Shown here: in pieces, positions 12,245 through 24,500 of the stretch | Layout: every line of letters begins with the position of its first letter | Position numbering within the stretch: the stretch's first letter is position 1 | Assembly: GCF_921293095.1 (NCBI RefSeq) | Contig: NC_060257.1 | Span: 90,075,449 to 90,139,448, forward strand | Length of the DNA stretch: 64,000 nt | From: Ischnura elegans | Lineage: Eukaryota; Arthropoda; Insecta; Odonata; Coenagrionidae | Reading direction: 5' to 3' | Position numbers and translations under genes: made by a program | The notes under the pieces: generated by a model | What the model saw: the letters and a program-made list of their open reading frames with translations, nothing else | What the model was told of the DNA's origin: nothing | Databases searched by the model: none

Positions 12245-12505
12245 CAGTAGCGTAGCCAGGAATTTCGTTCGGGTGGAGGGGTCCAATATCAGGGAGGGGG
12301 GAAATTTTTGAAAAACAGGGTAAGTAAAAAAAGTAATGGGTTTGTAACACTTTTCATAATCGAAAAAACTTTATTTGTTAAAGAAATATTTTTTAAATTC
12401 ATGAATCTTCAATATTTTGTTTTCTTCTGTGAAGGAAAATGCTTGTGTTTTTATATTTTGGGGGGGTCCGGACCCCCTGGATTCCCCCAGGCTCGCCAAT
12501 GACCC
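12245..12505 (+). mobile_element. GTCCGGAC-type short interspersed element, copy 2
   Basis: It starts CAGTAGCGTAGCCAGG and ends with a G-run, the palindrome GGTCCGGACC and a C-run near 12461-12477. It lies head-to-head with copy 1, making a ~490 bp imperfect palindrome. Confidence 0.6.
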
Positions 12506-13113
12506 CACTGTCAAGATGGTTTCTGGGACAGTTCTGCTTGGACGTTCTTCTAAGTCCGATAGTCATCTGAGAGAGGGTGGGAGGAATCTGTTAACTGGTC
12601 CTTAAAGTCATTGCTGGCAGGTTGCAATGTTAGCAATTTCTGTATCACAGAGGAGCTATTGCACATGATCTGCTTCCCTGCCGGAGTCCTCATCATCACC
12701 ACACTGCCATGCGCTTTGATAGCACCTGAAAAGGACTAGGGAAAAAATTGGTGGAAAACTTATCTCCCTGTTTCTGCCTCACATGGACTGTGGCACCCAC
12801 TTGGAGATCCAATACCAAAGTCTTTCTAGCTACGTCTATATTGTGTGTCACGTTTACTTTCTTCATAAAGTCCTATTCATACATTTCCATATCATGCCCT
12901 TAGAAGAATGCTCAGGACCTTATCTTGCAACTCCCACCAAAACATCATTTTGGCAAGTGAGACACCAACAGTTGAGTGATCAGTGGTCCTGTAAGGGAAT
13001 AGATACTTCCACAAAGCTGTTTTGATGTTAACATCTGGAGAATGAGTACTTTTATTTCTTTCATTTATAGATCTATCGCCTTTATACCTCACAGATTGCT
13101 TGTGGCCACCTGT
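12506..13113. other. Intergenic, nothing recognised
   Basis: Short open stretches on both strands at 12783-13131 overlap each other and have no domain features. Confidence 0.4.
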
Positions 13114-13372
13114 CAGTGGTGCTGACTCCATGGGGCCTGAGCCCCCTCAAAAATTCGTTATGGGTTTGAGGAAAAAATGTGTCAGGCTTGTCAATTTTCC
13201 CCTGAGTGTCCTGATATCAAGATTCGAGTTATTAGGGGTCTAATGTTGATCATATGACTCTTCTAAAATGCTTAAAAAACTTAAACCTCACTACTTATAA
13301 AATTTCCCGAGGCAAGATCCCCGGTTTGGGCCCCCCCAAAAGGTATTTTTTGTAAGTCAGCATCCCTGCCAC
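13114..13372. mobile_element. Short TIR element, family C, copy 1
   Basis: The ends contain GTGGTGCTGACT and (inverted) GATGCTGACTT. Inside are GGCCTGAGCCCCCTC and GGGCCCCCCC. A second copy in opposite orientation is at 38005-38252, sharing text such as GTTGATCATATGACTCTTCT. Confidence 0.6.
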
Positions 13373-13376
13373 CTCT

Positions 13377-15450
13377 TGTGTTTTGAGGTAATGGCGAATA
13401 CGTAGCATTTTAGTATAAAAATCTTGGAAAGACCTCCACACAATAGCAATCAATTGCCACAATGATGCACCCACCAGTTGTTAGTCGAGCCACGTAATCT
13501 ATTACTATATTCATTTACTATTGCCATATTTATTTTACAATTATTAAATACTAAAACTGATTTTCATAACATGTAATATCATTCCATGTATATATGAGTG
13601 CATGTATAAAATAGAATAGCTGTCTGGACAGACATTGTGAGGAAAGTGTTAATTACAGTAGATAAGCCATTCAATAACACATTCTGAATCAAAAATACCC
13701 CATGACAAAATTTTTACCCCATGAATTAACTACAACTGAAGAAAAAAACTTCTCTTGACTATGGCTGACCTGCAATAATATTATAACTTTCTCTCTTAAA
13801 ATGTTTTAAATAGCACTTAGAATAATATGAAAACATCTATATTCCACAATTGATAATCTTTTATTTATATACAATATTAAATTACTTAAAGAAATGCTTG
13901 TCACAAGACTATTATCAACATCAACATATGCCTTGTTACAAAAATGTACATACATGCAAAAAGTGGATGAAGCCATATTCAAGGAAGAAATTCTGTGCAG
14001 CCTTAAAATGAGATTTCAAAATTTTACACCAAAAGTCCTTATCACATTGAGTCTTCATAGAATATAAATATAACATTATACATAATAATATGGCAACCAG
14101 GTACACCTGGAAAACATACCGTCAACTCTTGTTTGGGCAAAAAGCATATAAAAATAACAACAGGCAAACATCTGCCAGCGCTCTTAGCCACATTGAATTT
14201 ATCACTCTTAAATAGTTACAGAAACTGTAATTAAATAACAAATAAGTTGATACAATATGTGAATGATATCGTGTAAAAGATGCCCAAGTTTGTCAACAGC
14301 CACAAAATTTGTGATAGACAACAATTATAGGAATTCCAAATATTAGTATTTTACAATTCTTAACGACTAAAAATGATTTGTATAACATGTAATATCATTC
14401 CATGTATAGATGAGTATATAAAATAGAATAGCTGTCTGGATACTAGTCAACAACGGCAGCCCCATGACTTAACACGAGAAGGATGATATGCAGCAAGCAC
14501 GTCAATTCAATTTATTATTATTACACATACATATGTATTACAGGGGTTCAGTCTCATCACATTAAAATGCCACTGCGACTGCATATGCAAATGCAAAAAA
14601 ATGCCGCAGTAATTGACAAGCCAAAACAGAAGTCTGTTCCTGACAGAGAGGTAATTCACGCAAAGCCTTCGCTCTAGCAGAACGGGCAAGTAAGACTTTG
14701 GATTTTTGCAATCGTCACCCTAAATGCAACATGAAGGACTCACTTCCCACAACAGTTGGTTGCGAAAAAAAAAACTCAACCTCGTTCCATAGATGCCAAT
14801 CAAAACAGTTTCCCCAAGCAGTCTCCCATTCGTCTTAAATGAGAACACAACAAAACCAAGGAAGAGCTGCACAACACAAACACATGCTGCCTCCGACAGT
14901 ACCTAATAATGGAATTTGAGCATAACAAAGTAAAACAAGTGATATATTTGTACTTGAAACCATTATTAAGAGGATACTTTGGTCAGTGCCCTATGGACAA
15001 ATCTTTTTTCAGAAACCAAAGAACGCAGGACGACCCACACACAATGAAGAGAGGGAATAACTTTGGTTCATGCAGTGGGGACAGCCCCAAAAGGCACAAT
15101 AATCATGGAATCATTTTGGTCAGTTGAGAGTATTTTCAAACTTTGTCCACAATGAGGCTCTTTGTGGGCTGTGAGTGTAATAAGGCAAAGCCTAAGCTCA
15201 ATAATAAAAGTAGAAATATACTTCAAAATCTCCCTAGAATACCCAACACTCTTCCAGTGCTCACAACGACTTGTGGTTACACATTAAAGCCTGTGGTAGG
15301 CAGTGAGAAAAGCTTTTTGTGTTGATTATCATAATCACTTGAGTGCCTTCTGAGGAATAACAATAAAAGCAGCACAGGAAGGAAAATTGATTGGCCAGGA
15401 ATAATCCTTTTTAAAGCGCTTTTTCCCTTGTTGAAGTAGCAGAAGAAACA
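13377..15450 (-). other. G-alpha 3' UTR and downstream flank
   Basis: AT-rich sequence without coding potential. The part nearest the stop is probably 3' UTR. It contains a direct duplication of about 75 bases (13553-13630 and 14370-14437). Confidence 0.4.
14511..14516 (-). terminator. Candidate polyadenylation signal for the G-alpha gene
   Basis: AATAAA on the minus strand 935 bases after the stop codon; another lies at 13860-13865. Either would give a 3' UTR of 0.9-1.6 kb. Positional inference only. Confidence 0.25.
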
Positions 15451-15516
15451 TCATTGGAGCATGAGGGCTTCGAGGTTGCGGCGTAAAATTGTGTCTCGGA
15501 CAGCACCAAACACCAC
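15451..15516 (-). CDS. cta: G-alpha 12/13 terminal coding exon 6
   Basis: Residues 362-382 and the TGA stop: [20 protein letters not shown] then Q. This is the alpha-5 helix that contacts receptors, ending in the MLQ typical of G12/13. Acceptor TTTCACAG, phase 0 with exon 5. It lies 7.2 kb from exon 5 because intron 5 is full of nested transposons. Confidence 0.95.
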   Translation of the reverse strand: MVFGAVRDTILRRNLEALMLQ

Positions 15517-18500
15517 CTGTGAAAGAAGCCATTGAAATGATATCAGTAGGTGGAAAAACAGAGAGAGAGCAATGATTCTTTACAATAGAAAACTAAACAC
15601 TAGACTACATAATCAGAATCTGTAACAAGTGCACACTAACAGTTTAAACACCTTCACCGGTATCATATTTTGGAACACATTCACTGTGATGCCAACAATG
15701 TTGCATGTTATTTATTGGTTCACGAAATGCAGAAATAGTATTGCAAATGAGTCTGAATTGATTTTCACAGTATTTTCTAGAACTGAAGTCATGATGACGT
15801 GTAGCATTAAATGAAGAAATTTGGTGGAGTGTAAAAATGCGATGAGAATAATTCGGCACACACAGACAAGGAAGGCGGCCTCCTACAGTACCCTGACTGC
15901 ACTAATCCGCAACACAATCCCACTGTCACACATGTGGATATGAGATGGAGGGGGTGTTAAATAGATAATGAGGCTGAAAAACAGAGCAGTGTCATTCTCG
16001 TAGAAAAGTTGTTATTTGTCACCCTGATTACCCAGGAAATAAACACTTCATACATGTATGTTATTATTATGTACTTTCTATCCCATCCTTTTCTCAATTT
16101 TTCCACTCTCCTTTTCAAGGTCCACTGTCCTCATCTTACCAACCCTACCATTGTGCTGTGGTTAAAGAGTTTTTTTAATCGTGGGAGCTATTCTTTCAAC
16201 GGGGCAAGAATAATTGATTTTATCTGGTAGAACAACGCCACAGTGGAAGCTCCATATGAATAGTGCTTAAAATTACAGGGAAGTCACATGCTATATTAGG
16301 TTCTCGTTTATATCCAAAGGTGAAGATGAAGCCCCTCGATTCCAATATTCACATTTACTTACAACATTTTTTTTCATGATCAGTACTATTTCACAGAGGA
16401 ATAAGTTCTGTATTTAGTATAAATTACTACAGCTCCAAAAACATAACTTGCTTATTTGTACATAATTTTGTCAAAAAAAAATACCGCAAAACAATTATTG
16501 GCCTTGTTTCCGAAAAACCTGCTGCCTGTGGCTGCTTATCATTAAATGCGCAGCAACATCTTATAAATGTAATCAACTGAGAAACTGATAAAAACAAAGA
16601 TAAAGAAATAATAATTCCCAATATATACCAAACTTTGTGCCTCCTGGACTTACAGCAATCAAATAACAAATGGATCAAGGAGTAATTGCAATGATGAAAC
16701 AGCTTTGTCACGTAAGAAAATAATACACGAAAATTTAGTCCAATTTTGGAAAAAATGAATTGACGTTTGTATAAGCCACATATTTTAGTAACTAAATGAG
16801 ATACAGTAGAAATCCGTTATAATGAGTGCAGCCAATAGTGAGTGATTTTTTGTGTTTTAAGAGATTGCTTCTTTTGCGAACACACATGCATGCATTCATC
16901 ACCAACTGACCTATTTCGACTTAGTGCTTCAATCAGGGTTCCCACTCTACCTGAACAATGAAATTCACGGCTTTTTCCAGGTTTTCACGGTTATTTTTCA
17001 TGTTTTCACGGTTTTTTTCAGGTTTTCACAGTCACAATTTCGCTAAATTCACGGTCCGTTAATAAGCCAACAATAAGAAAATCACTGGTCGTATTTCAAC
17101 AGAAAATTAACGTACGTGACAAACGCTGTGAATGTTAACGCCGCAATGAAAAGTGATATCTGTTATGACGTGATCTATCGTTTGCAAAATTCAGGGCCGA
17201 CTAAAGGACCAGCCCAACCGCGCTCTCGCCTGGACACCGAATACCCTTCGGACCTTCTTCCGTCCGGATACCCGAGGTCCTTCTTTAATTCCTCGCCGAG
17301 AGATTGTTTTTTTGCGCACGTTGTTACTACTGCACAGTAACCGAATTTCCCCCACCCCAATCATTCTTATTTAACGGAAAATATTTTATTGAAATTGCTT
17401 TTAGAATATAATAAATTGATTCTCTCTTATTTAACGGGAAATATTTTATGAAAATTGTTTATAGAACATAATAAATCGAAAAACAATTTCATACACCGTA
17501 TAAGCACAAATCTAAGACGAACACGATTCTAAGACTACCCTTCTTTTTTCGAACTCCACTAGGGGAAAATTTTTTTTCCTAATAACGATTCGATTATAAA
17601 TTGAATGCGGAAAAACGATTAATGCTTAATTTTTTTGCTAGGTTGCCTATGTCCCAGGAAACGCAGGATTTTTGGCGAGTAATTAAGATATTCATTAAAG
17701 GTTTCAAACAATATTTTAGATAATAACAGGAATAGCAGTACTTTATCAAGACACATAGGTCATATTGTTGATTCAACCCATATCTCTTTCAAAATTCTGA
17801 AGGAAAACGCCATCTCACTAAAAAAATGTTTGCTCTCCACTCGGCATTTACACTGCTATTATGAATTTCAGTCTGATGTAAAAATTCTTATCCATCAAAC
17901 ACCATTTCCAGTACACGTATTCACGAGAGCAATGTGCATGTTGTGCCTAAAACAACCGCATTCGCCGGCACAGTGACTGGTTGTGAGATGGATGACGAAC
18001 GCCAAAAATATTCTATTACTTGAATTGTTCCTGTCTAATGAATATATTTTTAATATAATTAGGGTAGTGTGTAAAGCGTGAACAATGTTGCGTTAATCGT
18101 CAGTGGCACGCTCATCTGGATCTTCGCCTTCATATCTCTACTTATTTTCTCCAGGTAGCTCACTCTACCCCCACTCCTACCGTCATGTGCTAGCGGACAA
18201 CCCAAGGTGCTCTGCAATATTCATGCGCATCTAGCCCGGATTCTTTTCTTCGTGTTCAATTATTTTCAGTCCATCTCTTAAAGTCCTCAATAGTTTCTTC
18301 GGAGGGGCCAAGGTCCAAAGACTAATAAAATTAAACTAGTGAAAATGAAACCTGACTTTATTAAACCCACATGGAAAACACTCGGTGGTTCGAAGTCCAG
18401 CCACCCTGGAAAGTAGGGAACCACTCGTACGAGGTGAAGTTCGAAACTGATGCTATCGCATACGGGGGTATGCAGAGCATACTGCAGAGGGCGAAGCGTG

Positions 18501-21500
18501 ACCATATGACTGCGCCATGAAATTTTTTACCCTAAAGATGCCCATTCTTTTCTAATTAGCGTAGCGCCAGATGATCAGATGAATTCGGATTGTTAGTAGG
18601 GAGAAACAAAAATCCTGACCTTCGTCAGTAACTCTGACAAGTGAGACTTATAGTATAGCTCGTAAATTGATAACTGATAACGACCTGATATCATGTTTCC
18701 CGGACAAAATGCCGAATTAACTGCCGAGAGCTCAGCTACGAGGATATCGCGTTTCGCCAAAAATCACCATCGTATTTTTCCATGTATTTCCTTGCTTAAA
18801 ATACGTCGCGTTTGGTCTCGGTTTTTTAATTACGTGCAAATTACTAACATTTCAATCTAATAAAAGCATAATAGCAATTGCTGAATATCATTGTTAGATA
18901 CCTTTTGGGCTAATAGGTGACTCATGCAGTAGTTGACCTCCAGGAACTGGGAACTTTGAAGGAGTTAGGCTGAAAAAGGTCAGTGGGTGAGAAGAGGGGG
19001 GAGTGCGAAACACGTTTCTATTGTTCTCTCGTAACTCGATATTTTTTCGAAGCTAAGGTCTTCGTAATACAATCCCTGCGCGAGCTGGGGCCTTCTTTTT
19101 TATTTTGAAGAAGAGGAAAGCGTCAGAAGGGGGGAGGCGAATGCTGAATGGAGGGGGATAACGGATCTTGGGAAATGCGCTAATGTTACTTTCCCACGGC
19201 ACTGAGCTTCTCCCAATGGTAGCTCCATCTCTTGGGGAAGATTCCAACTATGTGCTATTCCTTATTAGTCATAAATGACACATTGTATTTATTTCGTCTC
19301 ATTTTCGTCTAACGATGGATGCAGGAAAATTATGCGTCGGAACCGCGATCTTTAAACGATCAATGCGAGAAACGATTCTTCGGGGAACGATAGATGCGGG
19401 AAAAAATTACATTGTCTATAAGGAACTTTATTTGGGACCAGAAACGGCGCACCATCAATGCGGGAACGATAGATCGAGGTTCCACCGTATAACTTTTCTT
19501 TTGAAAGCGGCAGTGTAATGACTTCTTTTCTCTGCTATCGTAATACTCTGAAACCAAAACTGAATCGATCTCTCTAATCAGAGGCAAATCATGTTCCCTG
19601 CATACTGTTGCTCTGGGAAAAATGGAACTACTTTGTAGCAGTTTATATCACGACGGCATTGAGGCTTTAACGTTACAATCGTAGGCGGATCTATGGAGGG
19701 GCACGGGGGTACATACCCCCAGACACAAAAAATATGCAAGATTTTGAATACGGTCACATTATCATTGCACTCGTTTTGTATCATGAGGTATCCTTGTGCC
19801 CCCTCCCCCCCGTGCATCTGGAAGGATAGATCGAGGTACCACCGTATAACTTTTCTTTTGAAAGCGGCAGTGTAATGACTTCTCTGCTACCGTAATACTC
19901 TAAAACCAAAACTGAATCGATCTCTCTAATCAGAGGCAAATCATGTTCCCTTCATACTGCTGCTCTGGGAAAAATGGAACGACTTTGTAGCAGTTTATAT
20001 CGCGATGGCATTGAGGCTTTAACGTTACGATCCTAGGCGGATCTAGGGAGGGGCACGGGGGCACATACCCCCCAGACACTTAAATAATATGCATTATTTT
20101 GAATACGGTCACATTATCATTGCGCTCGTTTTGTATCATGAGGTATCCTTGTGCCCCCTCCCCCTCCCTCCCCCAGAACAAAATCCTGGATACGGCTTTG
20201 CTTGTGCTCCCCCTCTCCCCAGAAAGAAATCCTGGATCCGCCTCTGGTTAAAATTTAGGTAAATTGTAATTAATCACACAAAAATTTTGTAACTTGATCA
20301 AGCTCTCACTTGAATGGAGCCGAACCCAGAGTAAAGCAGTCGATCTCGCGGAGACGGTGGAAGTGCACCCGGCGATTGATTGGCACGCACGCTTTACCTG
20401 CTGCCTAAAATGGCAATAGTTTTTCACTAAAACACAAAATTAAATAAGCTAAATTACTGTTCAGGTATTTTTGACGTTGATTTTTCGTTGTATAGCTATA
20501 TATATTAGGTGGCAACCTCAGGTATCCATAATTTTTTCCGACGAAAATTATGCAACCCGATTGACGTCGAGAATTTTGCATTCGATTGTAAGACGAACCC
20601 TCTTTTCTGCAGGAGTTAGGAGGAAAAAAACCTTGTCTTAAATAGGTGCAAATAGGTACATTATAATTCACTTGGTTTGGTAATAAATACCTGCTGAAAC
20701 ATGTTATTTTCACTTTCACTTTACTTTATCACTCGTCAAATATTTCCACACAAACTTTCCGGTTGCGACGTAAAACTGGCAAGTCCCCGGTCGACACATG
20801 TGAAAATCGTGTAATGCTATTGCTATAAGCGGAAATCTTCTCTCGTTTTCAGGCCGCAACGTGCGAGAATTAGTAACGTCGCGCCGAAAGCTCGCTTTCG
20901 CCCGGTTCAAACGCAAGGAGCGTAGTGACCACAGCGCATAGCAGGTTGTCCAGGCTAGCGGTCTTCCAATCACAGGTTTGAGGGTGTTGAATAAACGTGC
21001 AAATTTTTCGTAACAAATGCCATCTACATTTAGTTTCGAAAGTGGTCGCTGCAGTCAGTGGGAAGCCTAATTGGGTGGAAGGGGGACTAAGCAGTGATCG
21101 AGGGAGGGGAAACCAAGCCAGTCGAGGAACTTAAACAAGCTGATGAGAAGTGGTGTCATATTTCAGGAGGGGGGGAGAGAAAAGGCCTGCGCTGGGAAAA
21201 ATGTTTTTTTTTCTTCAGGCAACATTCGTTCCCACGCTTTTCTGACCCATGCGACGATGCTCGCCACAATAAATAGAAGTGCGCGTGCTACGAACAAAGT
21301 TGAACATTTCTAGGAAGGTATTATTATCAAGATTGAGATATTTTTAAGGTTTAAGGACGAAATTCACGGCTTTTTCCAGGTTTTTTCACGGTAGACGAAA
21401 TTCACGGCTAATTCATGGTTGAGTGAGAACCCTGTTCAATGCTCCATTTCCTGTTTCTGAAGACCTCCTGCAGGGTGAGCCTGCCCAAAGGTATCTAACA

Positions 21501-24500
21501 ACAGCTTTCGGCATTTGGATAACATGCACAAGATTTTTAAAAAGTTAAACCAAACACAATGCATTTCTGACTGTATTTAAGTCCCTAGTTCCACCACCTG
21601 TAGCTGTCGAGTTCTCCATCACTGAATATGGATGTGATAACCGGCAGCAGCCAATCGGAGAACAAAACCAAATGCATATTGAGTTGATTCCATTGAGCTT
21701 TATGATAAAAAAGTAAAGATAAAGGTGTCTAAAATTATTATGAGATATTGAAAGACGACTTATTCTGCTGTCAATAAAAGTGAAACTGAAATGATCACAG
21801 GACTTGCACACAAAAAATGATTGTGATATTCAGGTCTTTCCATTGGTAATTAGCTGAATGATTTTTTGTGAGGCTTTTCCTCTCTCCTATATTTCTAAGG
21901 ACTTCCTCATCACTAACTTGGTCGATCCATTTGTTCCTCATTATTATTCTGTAGCACAACATTTCAAAAGCCTCTACCCTCGATTTATCCGCTGCTGTCA
22001 TTGTCCATGCCTCACTTCCGCAGAGAAGCATACTCCAAATTAAGTCGTTATTGAGATGAATTGTTTTCTTACTTTTATATATAAAGTTCCCACCGTAAAA
22101 AGATCTTTTTTTATGGTAGAATGCTCTCTTTGCCTGGGCTTTTCTGCTGATAATTTTTTCTTGCTTCTCCCATCGCTAGTGATCCTGCTACCCACATAAC
22201 AGAATTTATTCAACCATCCACTTTTTTTTTACTATTTTAATATCAGTCTTGGCTTCTTCTCTTCTGCTGCATTCTAATATCAAAGTTTACTTTGTGCTTA
22301 TTTTCAACTGATATTTACCCATTACCCTACCCATCAGAACCTTTTTCAAACCCTTCTCCGTCTCTTCTATGACAACTATGTCAGAGGCAAATCTGCATGC
22401 TTATTTTTTCTGCATGGATATTCACACCCAATGTGCAATGCCTTTTCTTTGATTTCATCAACAACTTTCTTGATAGAAACGTTGAAAATTATAGGTGACA
22501 AAGCATAGCCTCATCTCACCACTTTCCTAATTCTTGCTTCTCCACATTCCAAAGTAAAATGTTGATTTATCAGCCACATTAATTATATTCTCCATTACCT
22601 GTGTTAATTGATTATACTAGGATAGCTGGGATAACCGGGAGGATAAGAAAAATGCATAAGCATGGCCATAAGTTAACAGGTTGGTGGCAGGCTGGCCGGC
22701 CACATTTATTCTCTTGCCACAAGGCAGAAACATTAAAGGTCGAGGAGCGGTTACCTTGATGTTTTCCGTGTCCACGGCAGTGGTGAAGTGGTGGAATAGG
22801 GGCTGCGTCCTCTCCTCCCCTTCCCTGCCACCAAACGCTCCACTCCTCCGTCGCCTCTTCACAACGCTCGAGAAAAGAGAGAGAATGAAGGTCTGAAACA
22901 AACAAAACAAAATCAAGATGCTTAAAACCATCGGTACGTACAGACTTGGACAGCAGAGCAACAGATTGGTAGAATTAGGCACAGTAGAGGACTCTGTAAA
23001 TCTGAAAACTTGGGGGACCACAATTTTGGCTCTTTGGCATAAGGAGAGGGTCATTTAAAGAGGCTGAACCAATGGGTATTTTGCAATGGATATTTGAATG
23101 AGTTTGGCAAAACAAATGAGTCATCATGCATCTATCAATGGCTCTACAGAATTCTCAACCAGAAATATGAAACCAGATTAAACCAGATTTATGACTGTCA
23201 GTAAGCATTCAAAAAATTAACTTAACAACTGCAAGGTACTTAAATATTAACAATTATACAGAAGGACACCAGTATGAGGACCTTACATGTATGACATCGA
23301 AGTTCTATCAGTAGCTTGTCACGATTAATACAGACATTTCTACATGTTTTGCTTGGATACAGTGATGATCATATCCAGGGAAAAATCTATAGAACCAAAT
23401 TTATGAGACAAAATTAATTAAAACATCTAAGATATACAATTATTCAAATTACTGTGGTTAAAACAAATATGTTAATACAGTTAACCAAAATCATTATTGG
23501 AATATGGAAAATATTCAGTAAATTTGAGCTGTAAACTCGATTCCATGGAGCTGAATAAAACTAAGTTTTGATAATACAACATGAAGCAATCAGTCCTGAT
23601 GAAAAGCCTATGCTGAATACTACATGCACTGCAAATTTGAAAACAGGTAATTTCAAATACAGTCGGATCCGGATTTAACGTCTTCGCATTTAACGTTTTT
23701 CCGCATTTAGCGTTTATTTTTTTGGGTCCCGATTCATTCCCTATTAGAACAATGTAAAAATTATCCTTATTTAGTGTTTCTGCATTTTGCGTTTTTCCAC
23801 ATTTATGGTCGTAAAAATTTGTCCCGCTCAAGATTTTTTTGCCCGATTTAACATTTTTTCATGACGGTTCATCCAAATCTTCGAATTTATGCTCATCAAC
23901 AAGAACAGTCTCATGAAAGTTTACCAAGAGTCGATAGAATCTATCGGGGAATGCTTCTTCAACTGCTTTCTTCCGCAAGCGCAGCGCTGCGACCTTCAAC
24001 TCGCAAGTTGGGTGATTTGTCTTCTCGTAACGTTTCGCTCCCCTTCTGATCCAAACACCAGGCACTTTTTGTATCAGATCCGATCTAATGGAGCAAAGTC
24101 ATCCCTTAATAACCTCGAACTACCTTATCCTTCACTTCTTGAACTTGACTTCGATGATACGTGACGACTGATGACACGAGTTATCCTCCGAGGGCCGCTG
24201 CAATAATGGTTTTCTCGTTGTTTTCAATTGATGGCTTATGCCCCTTTCAACTCTACTTCCTACGGGCAGTCGATTATTAGCCCAATATTTTTTCATTCGG
24301 CTACTTTCTCTTTTCAAAAGAGGAGGACCAATATCAATTGTGCAGTTCACTAGAAGATTCTTTCTATAATCCATTCCAAGGTCAGTTTCCACGGAGGAAC
24401 AGCGGAAGAACAGAGGAAGTGTTTCCCCTGTCATGACCGTGAGTGAGAGCATTCTTTCCCTACGGAACAACATTATTTTACATCGTAATTTAGATATCTC

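Larger units (their letters stand above)
19471..20242. repeat. Tandem duplication of 357 bp inside element N copy A
   Basis: AGATCGAGGT begins both units (19471 and 19828), followed by near-identical text: CCACCGTATAACTTTTCTTT, then GAATCGATCTCTCTAATCAG. Each unit ends in repeat R; the first R copy is cut short at the junction. Confidence 0.7.
17495..20656 (-). mobile_element. TIR element family N, copy A (3.16 kb, with secondary insertions)
   Basis: The left end CCGTATAAGCACAAATCTAA and the inverted right end CCTATTTGCACCTATTTAAG are decayed versions of the family N terminus (CCGTATTTGCACGAATCTAA). Its interior matches 45320-47376 in the opposite orientation, including a stretch around 18290-18500 against 46990-47160. 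It is longer than copy B because of a tandem duplication carrying repeat R. No transposase. Confidence 0.6.
16934..21434. mobile_element. hAT-like outer element of a nested composite (4.5 kb)
   Basis: The ends are inverted: CAGGGTTCCCACTCTACC on the left and CAGGGTTCTCACTCAACC read inward from the right (16 of 18). A perfect TTCAAT direct repeat flanks it (16928-16933 and 21435-21440). The CAGGGTTCC end is hAT-like, though hAT usually duplicates 8 bp. Both subterminal regions repeat the phrase AAATTCACGGCTTTTTCCAGG with small changes. No transposase remains; most of the interior is other inserted elements. Confidence 0.5.
15517..22754 (-). other. G-alpha intron 5 (7.2 kb)
   Basis: Spliced between AAG|GTAACC and TTTCACAG|GTG. 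It contains the hAT-like composite 16934-21434 and the LINE remnant 21795-22560. 15517-16800 shows nothing recognisable. A lone pogo-type terminus (TACAGTAGAAATCCGTTATA) lies at 16803-16822. Confidence 0.8.

Noticed and set aside
20405-20719. A ~104-codon frame at the end of family N copy A, with a related frame at 45192-45506
   Set aside because: The shared translation lies in the TIR region and changes frame between copies; similarity comes from repeat homology.
22681-22896. Plus-strand frame opposite G-alpha exon 5
   Set aside because: It is the antisense shadow of a conserved coding exon.
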